From contig CALATN010000159.1 of the NCBI GenBank assembly GCA_937891895.1, positions 1 to 10,338 of the forward strand: a stretch of DNA of 10,338 nucleotides, written 5' to 3'. Source of the stretch: an uncultured Clostridia bacterium. GTDB taxonomy: Bacteria > Bacillota > Clostridia > Oscillospirales > Ruminococcaceae. The position numbers were made by a program, and so were the translations under genes. Within the stretch, counting starts at the first letter, position 1, and every line of letters begins with the position of its first letter. The notes under the pieces are model-generated. The model ran no database searches, was not told the DNA's origin, and saw only the letters and a program-made list of their open reading frames with translations. Below are positions 1-6,376 of the stretch, one piece after another.

Positions 1-308
1 GCGCGGATAGCCGCCTCACGGCCGCTGCCGGGACCCTTGACAAAACCCTCGACAGTCTTCAGACCGTGCTCCATTGCTGCCTTCGCAGCGGTCTCAGCTG
101 CGGTCTGCGCGGCAAAGGGCGTGGACTTCTTGCTGCCGCGGAAACCCAGTCCGCCAGCGGAAGCCCAGGAAATTGCGTTACCCTGAATATCAGTGATAGT
201 TACGATTGTGTTGTTGAAAGTGGACTGGATATGAACAGCGCCATTTTCAATGTTCTTACGTTCACGACGACGTCTAACAACGGTCTTCTTACCCTTAACC
301 TGTGCCAT
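1..308 (-). CDS. rpsK: 30S ribosomal protein S11, 3' end cut by window edge
   Basis: S11 sits on the 30S platform and contacts 16S rRNA near the E site and the S7/S18 region. The first 102 codons are present, starting at ATG 306-308; the family is about 130 residues, so roughly 25-30 C-terminal residues lie outside the window. Visible family signatures are the basic N-terminus (KGKKTVVRRRRERK), the HIQSTFNNT segment near residues 26-34, the SWASAGG segment near 47-53, and the VKGPGSGREAAIR stretch near 90-102. A strong Shine-Dalgarno (AAGGAGGG) lies 9 bases before the start in the 15-base gap after rpsM. Position after rpsM is the usual alpha-cluster order; rpsD, rpoA and rplQ would be expected next, beyond the left edge. 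Confidence 0.97.
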   Translation of the reverse strand, partial: MAQVKGKKTVVRRRRERKNIENGAVHIQSTFNNTIVTITDIQGNAISWASAGGLGFRGSKKSTPFAAQTAAETAAKAAMEHGLKTVEGFVKGPGSGREAAIR

Positions 309-323
309 TGTTCATTTCCCTCC

Positions 324-692
324 TTACTTCTTCTTATTTGCGATTGTCTTAACAGGACCCTTACGAGTTCTTGCGTTTGTCTTTGTTCTCTGACCTCTTA
401 CCGGAAGGCCCTTTCTGTGACGAACGCCTCTGTAACAACCGATTTCAACCAGTCTCTTGATGTTGAGTGCAACATGTCTTCTGAGGTCACCCTCTACTTC
501 AAAGTTGTGGTCAATGTAATCACGGAGCTTAGCTACATCATCATCGGAGAGGTCCTTAACTCTGATATCAGGGTTAACACCTGTGTTTGCGAGGATGAGT
601 TCAGCAGATTTACGACCAATGCCGTAGATATAAGTGAGGCCGATTTCGACTCTCTTATTCTTAGGAAGGTCAACGCCTGCAATACGTGCCAT
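324..692 (-). CDS. rpsM: 30S ribosomal protein S13
   Basis: S13 is a 30S head protein that contacts 5S rRNA and L5 across the subunit bridge and touches P-site tRNA with its basic tail. The product has 122 residues, normal for the family. It starts MARIAGVDLP, has the helix-two-turn-helix region YIYGIGRKSAELIL at about 22-35, and ends in the conserved basic tail RGQRTKTNARTRKGP. A GGAGG Shine-Dalgarno lies 10 bases upstream of ATG 690-692. A 44-base gap separates it from rpmJ upstream and a 15-base gap from rpsK downstream. The order rpmJ-rpsM-rpsK is standard for Bacillota. Confidence 0.98.
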   Translation of the reverse strand: MARIAGVDLPKNKRVEIGLTYIYGIGRKSAELILANTGVNPDIRVKDLSDDDVAKLRDYIDHNFEVEGDLRRHVALNIKRLVEIGCYRGVRHRKGLPVRGQRTKTNARTRKGPVKTIANKKK

Positions 693-736
693 TTACAATA
701 CACCTCCATATTGGATTTGAATACGAATTTTGTTTA

Positions 737-850
737 TCAGCCCTGACGCTGCTTGTGCTTAGGGTTTTCGCAGATAATCATGATCTTGCCTTTTCTTTTG
801 ATAACCTTGCATTTTTCGCAGATAGGCTTAACTGAAGGTCTTACTTTCAT
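737..850 (-). CDS. rpmJ: 50S ribosomal protein L36 (zinc-binding form)
   Basis: This 37-residue gene begins with ATG 848-850 and ends with TGA 737-739. L36 is the smallest 50S protein and binds 23S rRNA at the base of the peptidyl-transferase side. The sequence starts MKVRPSVKPICEKC and has the zinc ligands Cys11, Cys14, Cys27 and His32, so it is the zinc-containing (C+) form, not the zinc-free paralogue some bacteria induce under zinc starvation. The Shine-Dalgarno is imperfect (AAGGCGG) compared with the near-perfect sites of neighbouring genes. Position between infA and rpsM is the usual Bacillota order. Confidence 0.97.
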   Translation of the reverse strand: MKVRPSVKPICEKCKVIKRKGKIMIICENPKHKQRQG

Positions 851-883
851 TAAAATTACCGCCTTTCTGATTGAATAACTTTA

Positions 884-1102
884 TTACTTCGCTCTCCAAG
901 TAATTCTGCCCTTTGTGAGGTCATATGGTGACATCTCAACGGTTACCTTATCGCCCGGAACTATTCTGATGTAGTTCATTCTGAGCTTACCGGAAACGTG
1001 AGCGAGAATCTTGTGTCCGTTTGCAAGTTCAACCTGGAACATTGCATTAGGCAGAGCTTCTATGACTGTACCCTCAATCTCAATAACATCTTCCTTAGAC
1101 AA
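884..1102 (-). CDS. infA: Translation initiation factor IF-1, TTG start
   Basis: IF-1 is an OB-fold protein that occupies the 30S A site during initiation and helps IF-2 and IF-3. The product has 72 residues, the normal length. It reads MSKEDVIEIEGTVIEALPN at the N-terminus, has the core ANGHKILAHVSGKLRMNYIRI at about 28-48 and ends with KGRITWRAK. The start codon is TTG at 1100-1102. It is fixed by the family N-terminus and by a strong Shine-Dalgarno (AAAGGAGG, 1110-1117) 7 bases upstream. The gene lies 38 bases after the KOW gene and 33 bases before rpmJ. A TTG start in an essential, highly expressed initiation factor is noteworthy because IF-1 and IF-3 themselves influence start-codon selection. 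Confidence 0.97.
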   Translation of the reverse strand: MSKEDVIEIEGTVIEALPNAMFQVELANGHKILAHVSGKLRMNYIRIVPGDKVTVEMSPYDLTKGRITWRAK

Positions 1103-1109
1103 GTGAATG

Positions 1110-1117
1110 CCTCCTTT
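1110..1117 (-). promoter_or_regulatory. Shine-Dalgarno that fixes the TTG start of infA
   Basis: The minus strand reads AAAGGAGG here, 7 bases before the TTG codon at 1100-1102. No in-frame ATG is available near this spacing, and the protein N-terminus after TTG matches IF-1, so the non-ATG start is well supported. Confidence 0.85.
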
Positions 1118-1140
1118 GGATATTTCGATTTCGGCAGGAC

Positions 1141-1383
1141 TTACTCATTTCCGTTGTATTCACGAAGGAAACTTCTCAGTCCTTTGTCTGTCAGATTGTC
1201 AATATTTATTTCAGCCTTGGTGAAAGCAACGTGCTTTATGTTCTTCTTCTTCGGAGCAGAGAGCTTTCGCTCCTTGCCGTCAGCAAGATAAACAAAGCCA
1301 TCCTTTACGGAAGTAACCGCCATAAAGCGTCCTTCCTCTCTTCCTGCCATGGCCCTGACAATCATTCCGGGTTTTGCCTCCAC
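1141..1383 (-). CDS. Small KOW-domain RNA-binding protein (L14e-like), GTG start
   Basis: This is an 80-residue protein of the KOW-domain type that Clostridia carry between map and infA. Its exact job is not established; the KOW fold and the ribosomal-operon location suggest an RNA or ribosome-associated role. The N-terminal half (MEAKPGMIVRAMAGREEGRFMAV, then DGFVYLADG and KERKLSAPKKKN) has the pattern of a small KOW barrel: a glycine-containing entry strand, a turn, then basic residues. The C-terminal half (about 52-80) is likely a helix ending LRSFLREYN. The start is GTG at 1381-1383. Its Shine-Dalgarno AAGGAGGG (1390-1397) overlaps the map stop codon at 1396-1398, so translation is probably coupled to map. 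Confidence 0.9.
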   Translation of the reverse strand: MEAKPGMIVRAMAGREEGRFMAVTSVKDGFVYLADGKERKLSAPKKKNIKHVAFTKAEINIDNLTDKGLRSFLREYNGNE

Positions 1384-1395
1384 AGCATACCCTCC

Positions 1396-2151
1396 TTAAA
1401 TTGTGGGCTTTGTAAGAATTACAGGCCCGTCGGGTGTAACTGCGACTGAATGCTCGAAGTGAGCAGAAAGTGAGCCTGACTTGGTCAATACAGTCCAGCC
1501 GTCGGGAAGGGTTTTTACATCCTCACCTACCGCATTAATCATCGGCTCGATAGCGATTGTCATACCTGCAACCAGTCTTGGTCCGTGACCTTCTCTTCCG
1601 AAATTCGGAACTTCAGGTGACTCATGGAGCTGTCTGCCCAGACCGTGACCGATAAACTTTCTGACAACGCCGTATCCATAAGCTTCACAGTGCTCCTGAA
1701 CCGCGTGACCGATGTCACCGATTCGATTGCCTACGATTGCCTGTTCAATTCCCTTGTACAGACTTTCTTCAGTAACCTTGAGAAGCTGCTGTGCCTCTTC
1801 TGAAATTTTACCTACGGCAAAGGTATAAGCGGTATCTCCGTGGAAGCCGTCAATATAAGCGCCCACATCGATGCTGACAATGTCACCCTCCTGGATTCTC
1901 ACCTTCTTGGAAGGAATACCGTGGATAACCTGGTTATTGATGCTGATGCAAGCTGAAGCGGGGAAGCCGCCGTATCCCAAGAAGGAAGGCTTTGCACCAT
2001 TCTTGACAATGTAATCGTGAATGATCTTGTCAAGCTCAAAGGTTGTCATACCGACTTTGATTGACCTGCCGCCGAAGTGGAGTGCGTTACCGGCAATGAT
2101 ACCGGCTTTACGCATCTTTTCCAGTTCGGATTTGGATTTAACACTAATCAT
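1396..2151 (-). CDS. map: Methionine aminopeptidase, type I
   Basis: This enzyme removes the initiator methionine from nascent proteins as they leave the ribosome, using a dinuclear metal centre. The product has 251 residues, typical of the short type Ia form without an N-terminal zinc extension. All five metal ligands are visible: Asp95 in IVSIDVGA, Asp106 in GFHGDTAY, His169 in FIGHGLGR, Glu202 in IAIEPM and Glu233 in HFEHSVAVT. The substrate-site histidines also align, His77 in NQVIHG and His176 in QLHESPEVPN. ATG 2149-2151 gives the normal N-terminus. Unlike its neighbours it has no clear Shine-Dalgarno in the 15 bases after the adk stop codon, which suggests reinitiation or coupling from adk. 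Confidence 0.97.
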   Translation of the reverse strand: MISVKSKSELEKMRKAGIIAGNALHFGGRSIKVGMTTFELDKIIHDYIVKNGAKPSFLGYGGFPASACISINNQVIHGIPSKKVRIQEGDIVSIDVGAYIDGFHGDTAYTFAVGKISEEAQQLLKVTEESLYKGIEQAIVGNRIGDIGHAVQEHCEAYGYGVVRKFIGHGLGRQLHESPEVPNFGREGHGPRLVAGMTIAIEPMINAVGEDVKTLPDGWTVLTKSGSLSAHFEHSVAVTPDGPVILTKPTI

Positions 2152-2166
2152 TTTATCACGCTTTTC

Positions 2167-2799
2167 TTATGCATTTACTGCTTTGAGAACGAGAGCGGAA
2201 GTTTCCTTAACCTCGTCCTGACCCTGTACTCTTTCGAGCTTGCCTCTTTCATCATAGAAAGCAGCGAGAGGAGCAGTCTGCTCGTGATATGTGCGGAGTC
2301 TTTCGATAACTGTTTCAGGAGCGTCGTCCTTACGCTGTACAGCATTTCCGTCGCACTTGTCGCACTTGCCCTCAACCTTAGGAGGGTTGAATTCGATGTG
2401 GTAGGAAGCACCGCACTTGTCGCAAACTCTTCTGCCTGAAAGTCTGCCCTGGATAGTTTCATCAGCAACCTCAATAGAGATTACCTTGTCGATGTTGATA
2501 CCCATTGCTTCGAGAGCCTCAGCCTGTGGAACAGTTCTTGGGAAACCGTCCAGAATATAACCGTTCTTGCAGTCGTCCTCAGCAATTCTGTCCTTGAGAA
2601 TGCCGATTACAACTTCGTCAGGAACGAGAGCACCGCTCTCCATGAAACTCTTAGCCTTAAGACCGCACTCTGTGCCGTTCTTTACAGCCTCACGCAGAAT
2701 GTTACCTGTAGAAATCTGTGGAATACCAAGCTTTTCGCTGATAACCTCAGCCTGTGTACCCTTGCCTGCGCCCGGAGCGCCCAATAAAATCAGGTTCAT
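2167..2799 (-). CDS. adk: Adenylate kinase, zinc-LID form
   Basis: The enzyme interconverts ATP plus AMP with two ADP. The product has 210 residues and the long LID domain. Visible elements are the P-loop GAPGAGKGT at residues 7-15, the AMP-binding stretch around 30-60 with LVP, DGFPRT at 84-89, and the LID. The LID carries four cysteines, Cys126/Cys129 (CDKC) and Cys146/Cys149 (CDKC), the structural zinc site common in Gram-positive bacteria and absent from the E. coli enzyme. The start is ATG 2797-2799 with GGAGG 8 bases upstream. An in-frame TTG at 2812-2814 would extend it by five residues but overlaps that Shine-Dalgarno. It lies between secY and map as in most Bacillota. Confidence 0.97.
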   Translation of the reverse strand: MNLILLGAPGAGKGTQAEVISEKLGIPQISTGNILREAVKNGTECGLKAKSFMESGALVPDEVVIGILKDRIAEDDCKNGYILDGFPRTVPQAEALEAMGINIDKVISIEVADETIQGRLSGRRVCDKCGASYHIEFNPPKVEGKCDKCDGNAVQRKDDAPETVIERLRTYHEQTAPLAAFYDERGKLERVQGQDEVKETSALVLKAVNA

Positions 2800-2838
2800 A
2801 TTTATATCCTCCAATCAAGTTTCATTTAACGGTTAATC

Positions 2839-4140
2839 TTATTCAAGGAAGCCCTTGTGATGACGCATCATCATCTGGGATTCCAGAGTTCTTACTGTTT
2901 CAAGAACAACGCTTACAACGATAAGGATTGATGTACCGCCCATTGCGATGCCCAGCTGTGGGAACGCCATATTCGTAAAGATAGGGAATATAGCAATTAC
3001 ACCGAGGAAGAACGCACCAACGAGAGTGATCTTGTTGAGAATTCTCTGGATATAGTCGCTTGTAGGCTTACCAGGACGAATGCCCGGGATACCGCCGTTG
3101 CTCTGGCGGAGGTTGTTTGCAATCTCAATCGGATTGTACTGCATTGAAACATAGAAATAGTTGAATGCTATAATCAGTATAAAGTATACAACAGCATACC
3201 ATGGGCTGTTATAGCTGAAGAAATTGATGAAGCCCGCATAGAACTTTTCACCAAATGTTTCAGGATTTACTGACGGAGCCTTAAACATAGCGATTGTGGA
3301 AGGCAGTGACATAATAGCCATTGCGAAGATGATTGGCATAACGCCGCTCATTGCAACCTTGATCGGAATGTGTGTGCTCTGACCGCCGTACTGCTTTCTG
3401 CCAACAACACGCTTAGCGTATGTGATTGGAATACGTCTTTCAGACTCGTTCATGAATACGATAAAGCCGATCATAAGCACAAACATAAGAAGTATAAACG
3501 GAATTGCGATATACATCATCTTGTTTGTAGAAGCGTTTTCAAACATATTCAGGATTGCAGTAGGACCTCTTGAAACGATACCTGCAAAAAGAATCATTGA
3601 AATACCATTGCCGATACCTCTTTCATTGATTCTGTTTCCAAGCCATACAACAAGGCTTGCACCCGCTGTAAATGCCAGCACGATAACCGTAGCTGTAAAT
3701 ACTCCCTTGAAGCCGCCTGTGTACTGGAGCGCACCGCTGTTTCTCAGCGTAAGGTAATACGCATAGGACATAATCAGTGCAATTGCCAGCGCAACAAAGC
3801 TGGAAATCTTCTGGAGCTTCTTTCTTCCCGATTCGCCTTCCTTCTGGAGATTTTCCAGCGGAGGAAGAGCGTATGTGAGAAGCTGTACGATAATGGAAGC
3901 GTTGATATACGGCTGAATTGCAAGTGAGAACAGCGTTGCTTCAGCAAGCGCACCACCTGACAATGTGTTCATATAGCTGAGGAAGTTTCCTTCAGCAAAC
4001 ATTCCGCTGATTACATCAGGGTTGATGAACGGAACAGGAACATGACAGCCAATTCGGAAAATGAGGATAATGAGTAATGTGTAAAGGAGTTTATTCCTTA
4101 ACTCGGGAACCTTCCAAGCATTAACGAAGGTCTTCAGCAC
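2839..4140 (-). CDS. secY: Protein translocase subunit SecY, GTG start
   Basis: SecY is the ten-helix channel of the Sec translocon in the cytoplasmic membrane; it partners with SecE, SecG, SecA and ribosomes. The product has 433 residues, normal for Bacillota. Hydrophobic segments are clear at about 18-31, 113-130, 148-167, 180-190, 210-230, 263-283, 314-333, 372-390 and 403-414. Conserved features include QPYINASIIVQLL (76-88), GIGNGISMILFAGI (175-188), the basic cytoplasmic loop YAKRVVGRKQYGG (241-253) and GIRPGKPTSDYI (353-364). The start is GTG at 4138-4140, one base after the rplO stop. An SD-like GAGGTGAT (4146-4153) sits inside the end of rplO. The ATG overlapping the stop is in another frame and closes at once. 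Confidence 0.97.
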   Translation of the reverse strand: MLKTFVNAWKVPELRNKLLYTLLIILIFRIGCHVPVPFINPDVISGMFAEGNFLSYMNTLSGGALAEATLFSLAIQPYINASIIVQLLTYALPPLENLQKEGESGRKKLQKISSFVALAIALIMSYAYYLTLRNSGALQYTGGFKGVFTATVIVLAFTAGASLVVWLGNRINERGIGNGISMILFAGIVSRGPTAILNMFENASTNKMMYIAIPFILLMFVLMIGFIVFMNESERRIPITYAKRVVGRKQYGGQSTHIPIKVAMSGVMPIIFAMAIMSLPSTIAMFKAPSVNPETFGEKFYAGFINFFSYNSPWYAVVYFILIIAFNYFYVSMQYNPIEIANNLRQSNGGIPGIRPGKPTSDYIQRILNKITLVGAFFLGVIAIFPIFTNMAFPQLGIAMGGTSILIVVSVVLETVRTLESQMMMRHHKGFLE

Positions 4141-4141
4141 A

Positions 4142-4582
4142 TTACATCACCTCAGCCTTCCCGCCTGCCTTCTCGATTTTCTCCTTAGCTGATGCGGAGA
4201 AAGCAGCAGCCTTTACTGTAAGATTTACATTGAGCTCGCCCTTACCGAGAATCTTAACCTTTTCGTCAAGCTTCTTGATAAGACCTGCAGCCTTGAGAAT
4301 TTCGTTGTCTACAACTGTACCTTCCTTGAAGTTAGCAAGTGCGGATACGTTGATTACTGTTACGTCTTCAGCGAAAATGTTGTTAAAACCTCTCTTAGGA
4401 ATTCTTCTTGCGAGAGGCATCTGGCCACCTTCAAAACCTGGTCTTACACCGCCGCCGGAACGAGCGTTCTGACCCTTGTGACCCTTACCAGCTGTTTTAC
4501 CCCAGCCGGAACCGTGACCTCTGCCGATTCTCTTAACGTCTTTGTTAGAACCTGCAGCAGGGGATAATTCATGAATTTTCAT
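4142..4582 (-). CDS. rplO: 50S ribosomal protein L15
   Basis: L15 is a late-assembling 50S protein whose long extended N-terminus threads into 23S rRNA. The product has 146 residues. The N-terminal region (MKIHELSPAAGSNKDVKRIGRG, then HGSGWGKTAGKGHKGQNARSGG) is the glycine- and lysine-rich extension. The RPGFEGGQMPLARRIPKRGF motif at about 47-66 and the globular C-terminal part ending KAEVM follow. ATG 4580-4582 is preceded by AAGGAGG 10 bases upstream. It lies 24 bases after rpmD and one base before the secY start, which makes translational coupling to secY likely. Confidence 0.97.
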   Translation of the reverse strand: MKIHELSPAAGSNKDVKRIGRGHGSGWGKTAGKGHKGQNARSGGGVRPGFEGGQMPLARRIPKRGFNNIFAEDVTVINVSALANFKEGTVVDNEILKAAGLIKKLDEKVKILGKGELNVNLTVKAAAFSASAKEKIEKAGGKAEVM

Positions 4583-4606
4583 AGCTTTCGCACCTCCTTG
4601 CAGTAA

Positions 4607-4783
4607 TTATGCTTCGGTAACTTCTACAAGGTGACAAATCTTCTTGATCTTACCCATTGTAGCATCGTTATCAGGCTGTACTGTTACGTCGCCGATCTTA
4701 CGGAGTCCGAGGGAAGCAGCAGTTGCAGCCTGAGGCTTCTTAACGCTGTTAAGGCTTCTTACAAGCTTAATCTTCTTTGCCAT
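4607..4783 (-). CDS. rpmD: 50S ribosomal protein L30
   Basis: This gene encodes 58 residues (ATG 4781-4783, TAA 4607-4609), the usual size for L30, which packs on 23S rRNA domain II. The sequence begins MAKKIKLVRSLNSVKKPQ, has SLGLRKIGDVTVQPDNDATMG in the middle and ends CHLVEVTEA; the LGLRK and final HLV motifs are family hallmarks. It lies between rpsE and rplO as expected. The Shine-Dalgarno AAGGAGG overlaps the rpsE stop codon at 4798-4800, suggesting coupled translation. Confidence 0.96.
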   Translation of the reverse strand: MAKKIKLVRSLNSVKKPQAATAASLGLRKIGDVTVQPDNDATMGKIKKICHLVEVTEA

Positions 4784-4797
4784 TTCTGTCGTCCTCC

Positions 4798-5304
4798 TTA
4801 ACCTAAGATTTCCTTAACGGACTTGCCTCTTACTTCAGCAACTTCCTTAGCGCTTCTGCACTGTGCAAGACCATTGATTGTAGCTCTAACTACGTTGCAA
4901 GCGTTGTTGGAACGAAGGGACTTTGTTCTGATGTCCTTGATACCAGCCATTTCGATTACAGCACGAACTGGACCGCCTGCGATAACACCTGTACCGGGAG
5001 CAGCTGGCTTCATAAGAACGCGGCCAGCGCCGAAAGCACCGATAATTTCGTGTGGAATTGTTGTTCCCTTGAGGGAAACCTTAATTAAATTCTTCTTAGC
5101 ATCTTCGATACCCTTGCGGATTGCGTCTGGAACTTCACCGGACTTACCCATACCAAAGCCAACAGTACCGTTGCCGTCGCCTACTACAACGAGAGCAGCA
5201 AACTTGAAGATACGTCCGCCCTTAACAGTCTTGGATACTCTGTTAATAGCAACAACCTTCTCGGAGAGCTCAAGTGTAGAAGCATCTATCTTAGCGTTTG
5301 CCAA
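4798..5304 (-). CDS. rpsE: 30S ribosomal protein S5, probable TTG start
   Basis: S5 lies at the mRNA entry channel of the 30S subunit and affects decoding fidelity. The product has 168 residues from TTG 5302-5304, or 170 from ATG 5308-5310. Family landmarks are LELSEKVVAINRVSKTVKGGRIFKFAA (the fidelity-associated N-terminal loop), VVVGDGNGTVGFGMGKSGEVPDA, the segment HEIIGAFGAGRVLMKPAAPGTG, and the C-terminal LRSNNACNVVRATINGL. The Shine-Dalgarno AAGGAGG (5313-5319) ends only 2 bases from the ATG but 8 bases from the TTG. The TTG also gives an MANAKIDAST N-terminus, a plausible S5 start. I therefore prefer TTG; the ATG remains possible. The gene follows rplR and precedes rpmD. Confidence 0.96.
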   Translation of the reverse strand: MANAKIDASTLELSEKVVAINRVSKTVKGGRIFKFAALVVVGDGNGTVGFGMGKSGEVPDAIRKGIEDAKKNLIKVSLKGTTIPHEIIGAFGAGRVLMKPAAPGTGVIAGGPVRAVIEMAGIKDIRTKSLRSNNACNVVRATINGLAQCRSAKEVAEVRGKSVKEILG

Positions 5305-5312
5305 AATCATTA

Positions 5313-5319
5313 CCTCCTT
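5313..5319 (-). promoter_or_regulatory. Shine-Dalgarno bearing on the rpsE start
   Basis: The minus strand reads AAGGAGG. Its spacing is 2 bases to ATG 5308-5310, which is too tight, and 8 bases to TTG 5302-5304, which is ideal. This favours the TTG start for S5. Confidence 0.65.
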
Positions 5320-5335
5320 GTTTGTTAATGCCTGA

Positions 5336-5695
5336 TTAGAAGTTCAGGCCGCCCTTTCTTGCACCCTCTGCAAGCTCAGCAACTCTGCCGTGGTAGAGAT
5401 AGCCTGCACGGTCAAATACAACGTCCTTAATGCCCTTTTCAGCAGCCTTTGCAGCGATCATTTCGCCAACCTTGAAAGCGCCTTCCTTGTTGCCACCGTT
5501 GCCGTCAAAGCCCTTTTCCATAGAAGAAGCAGCGCAAAGTGTTACGCCTGCAACGTCATCGATGAGCTGAGCGTAGATGTTCTTGGAAGAACGGAATACG
5601 TTGAGTCTTGGGCACTCAGCTGTACCGCTGATCTTGGAACGAACTCTGATCTGTCTCTTAGCTCTTGCAGCTTTTCTGTTAATCTGCTTTACCAT
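5336..5695 (-). CDS. rplR: 50S ribosomal protein L18
   Basis: L18 binds 5S rRNA and, with L5, anchors it in the central protuberance. The product has 119 residues, normal for bacteria. It begins with a basic tail MVKQINRKAARAKRQIRVRS, then the core SGTAECPRLNVFRSSKNIYAQLIDD at about 24-48. The conserved FDRAGYLYHGRVAELAEGARKGGL C-terminus occupies about 95-118. ATG 5693-5695 has an AAGGAG site 11 bases upstream, a slightly long spacing. The 121-base spacer before it is several times longer than those around most neighbours and holds a nested inverted repeat (separate entry), so its expression may be tuned on its own. Confidence 0.97.
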   Translation of the reverse strand: MVKQINRKAARAKRQIRVRSKISGTAECPRLNVFRSSKNIYAQLIDDVAGVTLCAASSMEKGFDGNGGNKEGAFKVGEMIAAKAAEKGIKDVVFDRAGYLYHGRVAELAEGARKGGLNF

Positions 5696-5720
5696 GATAA
5701 TTTCAACTCCTTTTCAAACG

Positions 5721-5784
5721 GAGAATAGTAGTCGCAATATATAAATATATGAAATATATTTTTGTATCCGACTGTCCCATTCTC
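5721..5784 (-). promoter_or_regulatory. Nested inverted repeat before rplR, candidate leader RNA
   Basis: Three pairs of arms share one centre: GAGAAT/ATTCTC (5721-5726 with 5779-5784), AGTCG/CGACT (5730-5734 with 5769-5773) and the A/T-only 8-base repeat 5743-5750 with 5754-5761. As minus-strand RNA this can fold into one extended stem with small internal loops. Its 3' foot lies 8 bases upstream of the rplR Shine-Dalgarno (5707-5712). No U-run follows the outer stem, so it does not look like a terminator. The innermost helix is A/T only and weak, and other pairings of the AT repeats are possible. A regulatory role is inference. Confidence 0.4.
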
Positions 5785-5816
5785 TAATAATAGGATTTTT
5801 CTTAACAGGCGGGGGA

Positions 5817-6362
5817 TTACTTCTTACCCTTACCAGCCTTACCTTCCTTACGGATGATTCTTTCGCCCTGATAGCGGATACCCTTGCCCTTATATGGCTC
5901 AGGTGGTCTCTTCTCTCTGATTTCAGCAGCAACCTGACCAACAACCTGCTTGTCAATACCGTTAACAACGATTGTTGTAGCGTTTGGAACTTCAATTGTG
6001 ATGCCGTCGATTTCAGGAATGATTACCTGATGTGAGTAACCGAGGTTCATAACGAGATCCTTGCCCTGCTTAGCTGCACGGTAACCGATACCTTCGATTT
6101 CGAGAGTCTTCTTGTAACCGTTTGTTACGCCCTCAACCATGTTGTTGAGAAGTGTTCTTGTAAGACCGTGAAGAGACTTGTGCATCTTGTTTTCAGATGG
6201 ACGCTCTACAATGATCTCTGTACCTTCAAGCTTGATAATCATATCAGCATTGAATGTGTTTGTGAGTGTACCCTTAGGTCCCTTTACTGTAACGGTAGTG
6301 CCGTCGATCTTTACATCAACGCCAGCAGGAACAGTAATAGGCTTCTTACCAATTCTGGACAT
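5817..6362 (-). CDS. rplF: 50S ribosomal protein L6
   Basis: L6 lies near the sarcin-ricin loop at the factor-binding side of the 50S subunit. The product has 181 residues and the usual two-repeat structure: an N-terminal half starting MSRIGKKPITVPAGVDVKIDG with VTVKGPKGTL, and a C-terminal half with the EIEGIGYRAAKQGKDLVMNLGYSH signature at about 88-111. The tail has KRPPEPYKGKGIRYQGE followed by a lysine-rich end. ATG 6360-6362 follows a GGAGG 9-10 bases upstream that overlaps the rpsH stop region. rpsH lies 14 bases upstream, and a 121-base spacer separates rplF from rplR downstream. Confidence 0.98.
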   Translation of the reverse strand: MSRIGKKPITVPAGVDVKIDGTTVTVKGPKGTLTNTFNADMIIKLEGTEIIVERPSENKMHKSLHGLTRTLLNNMVEGVTNGYKKTLEIEGIGYRAAKQGKDLVMNLGYSHQVIIPEIDGITIEVPNATTIVVNGIDKQVVGQVAAEIREKRPPEPYKGKGIRYQGERIIRKEGKAGKGKK

Positions 6363-6376
6363 TTACTTGTTCCTCC

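Noticed and set aside
66..746. Long plus-strand reading frame of 226 codons opposite rpsK, rpsM and rpmJ
   Set aside because: It lies antisense to three certain genes, has no ribosome-binding site or recognisable domain, and its openness follows from the biased codons of the ribosomal genes.
2800..2814. Upstream TTG start for adk giving five extra residues
   Set aside because: The TTG overlaps the Shine-Dalgarno that serves ATG 2797-2799, and adenylate kinases begin directly with the strand leading to the P-loop.
2821..2838. Palindromic TTAACGGTTAA between secY and adk as an operator or terminator
   Set aside because: The arms are separated by one base, so no hairpin can form in RNA, and there is no U-run.
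4823..5335. 170-codon plus-strand frame antisense to rpsE
   Set aside because: It mirrors rpsE almost exactly and has no family features; it is a codon-bias shadow.
5735..5768. AT-rich TATATT words before rplR as a promoter
   Set aside because: No -35-like hexamer at 16-18 bases; the words come from the AT repeat that forms the hairpin arms.
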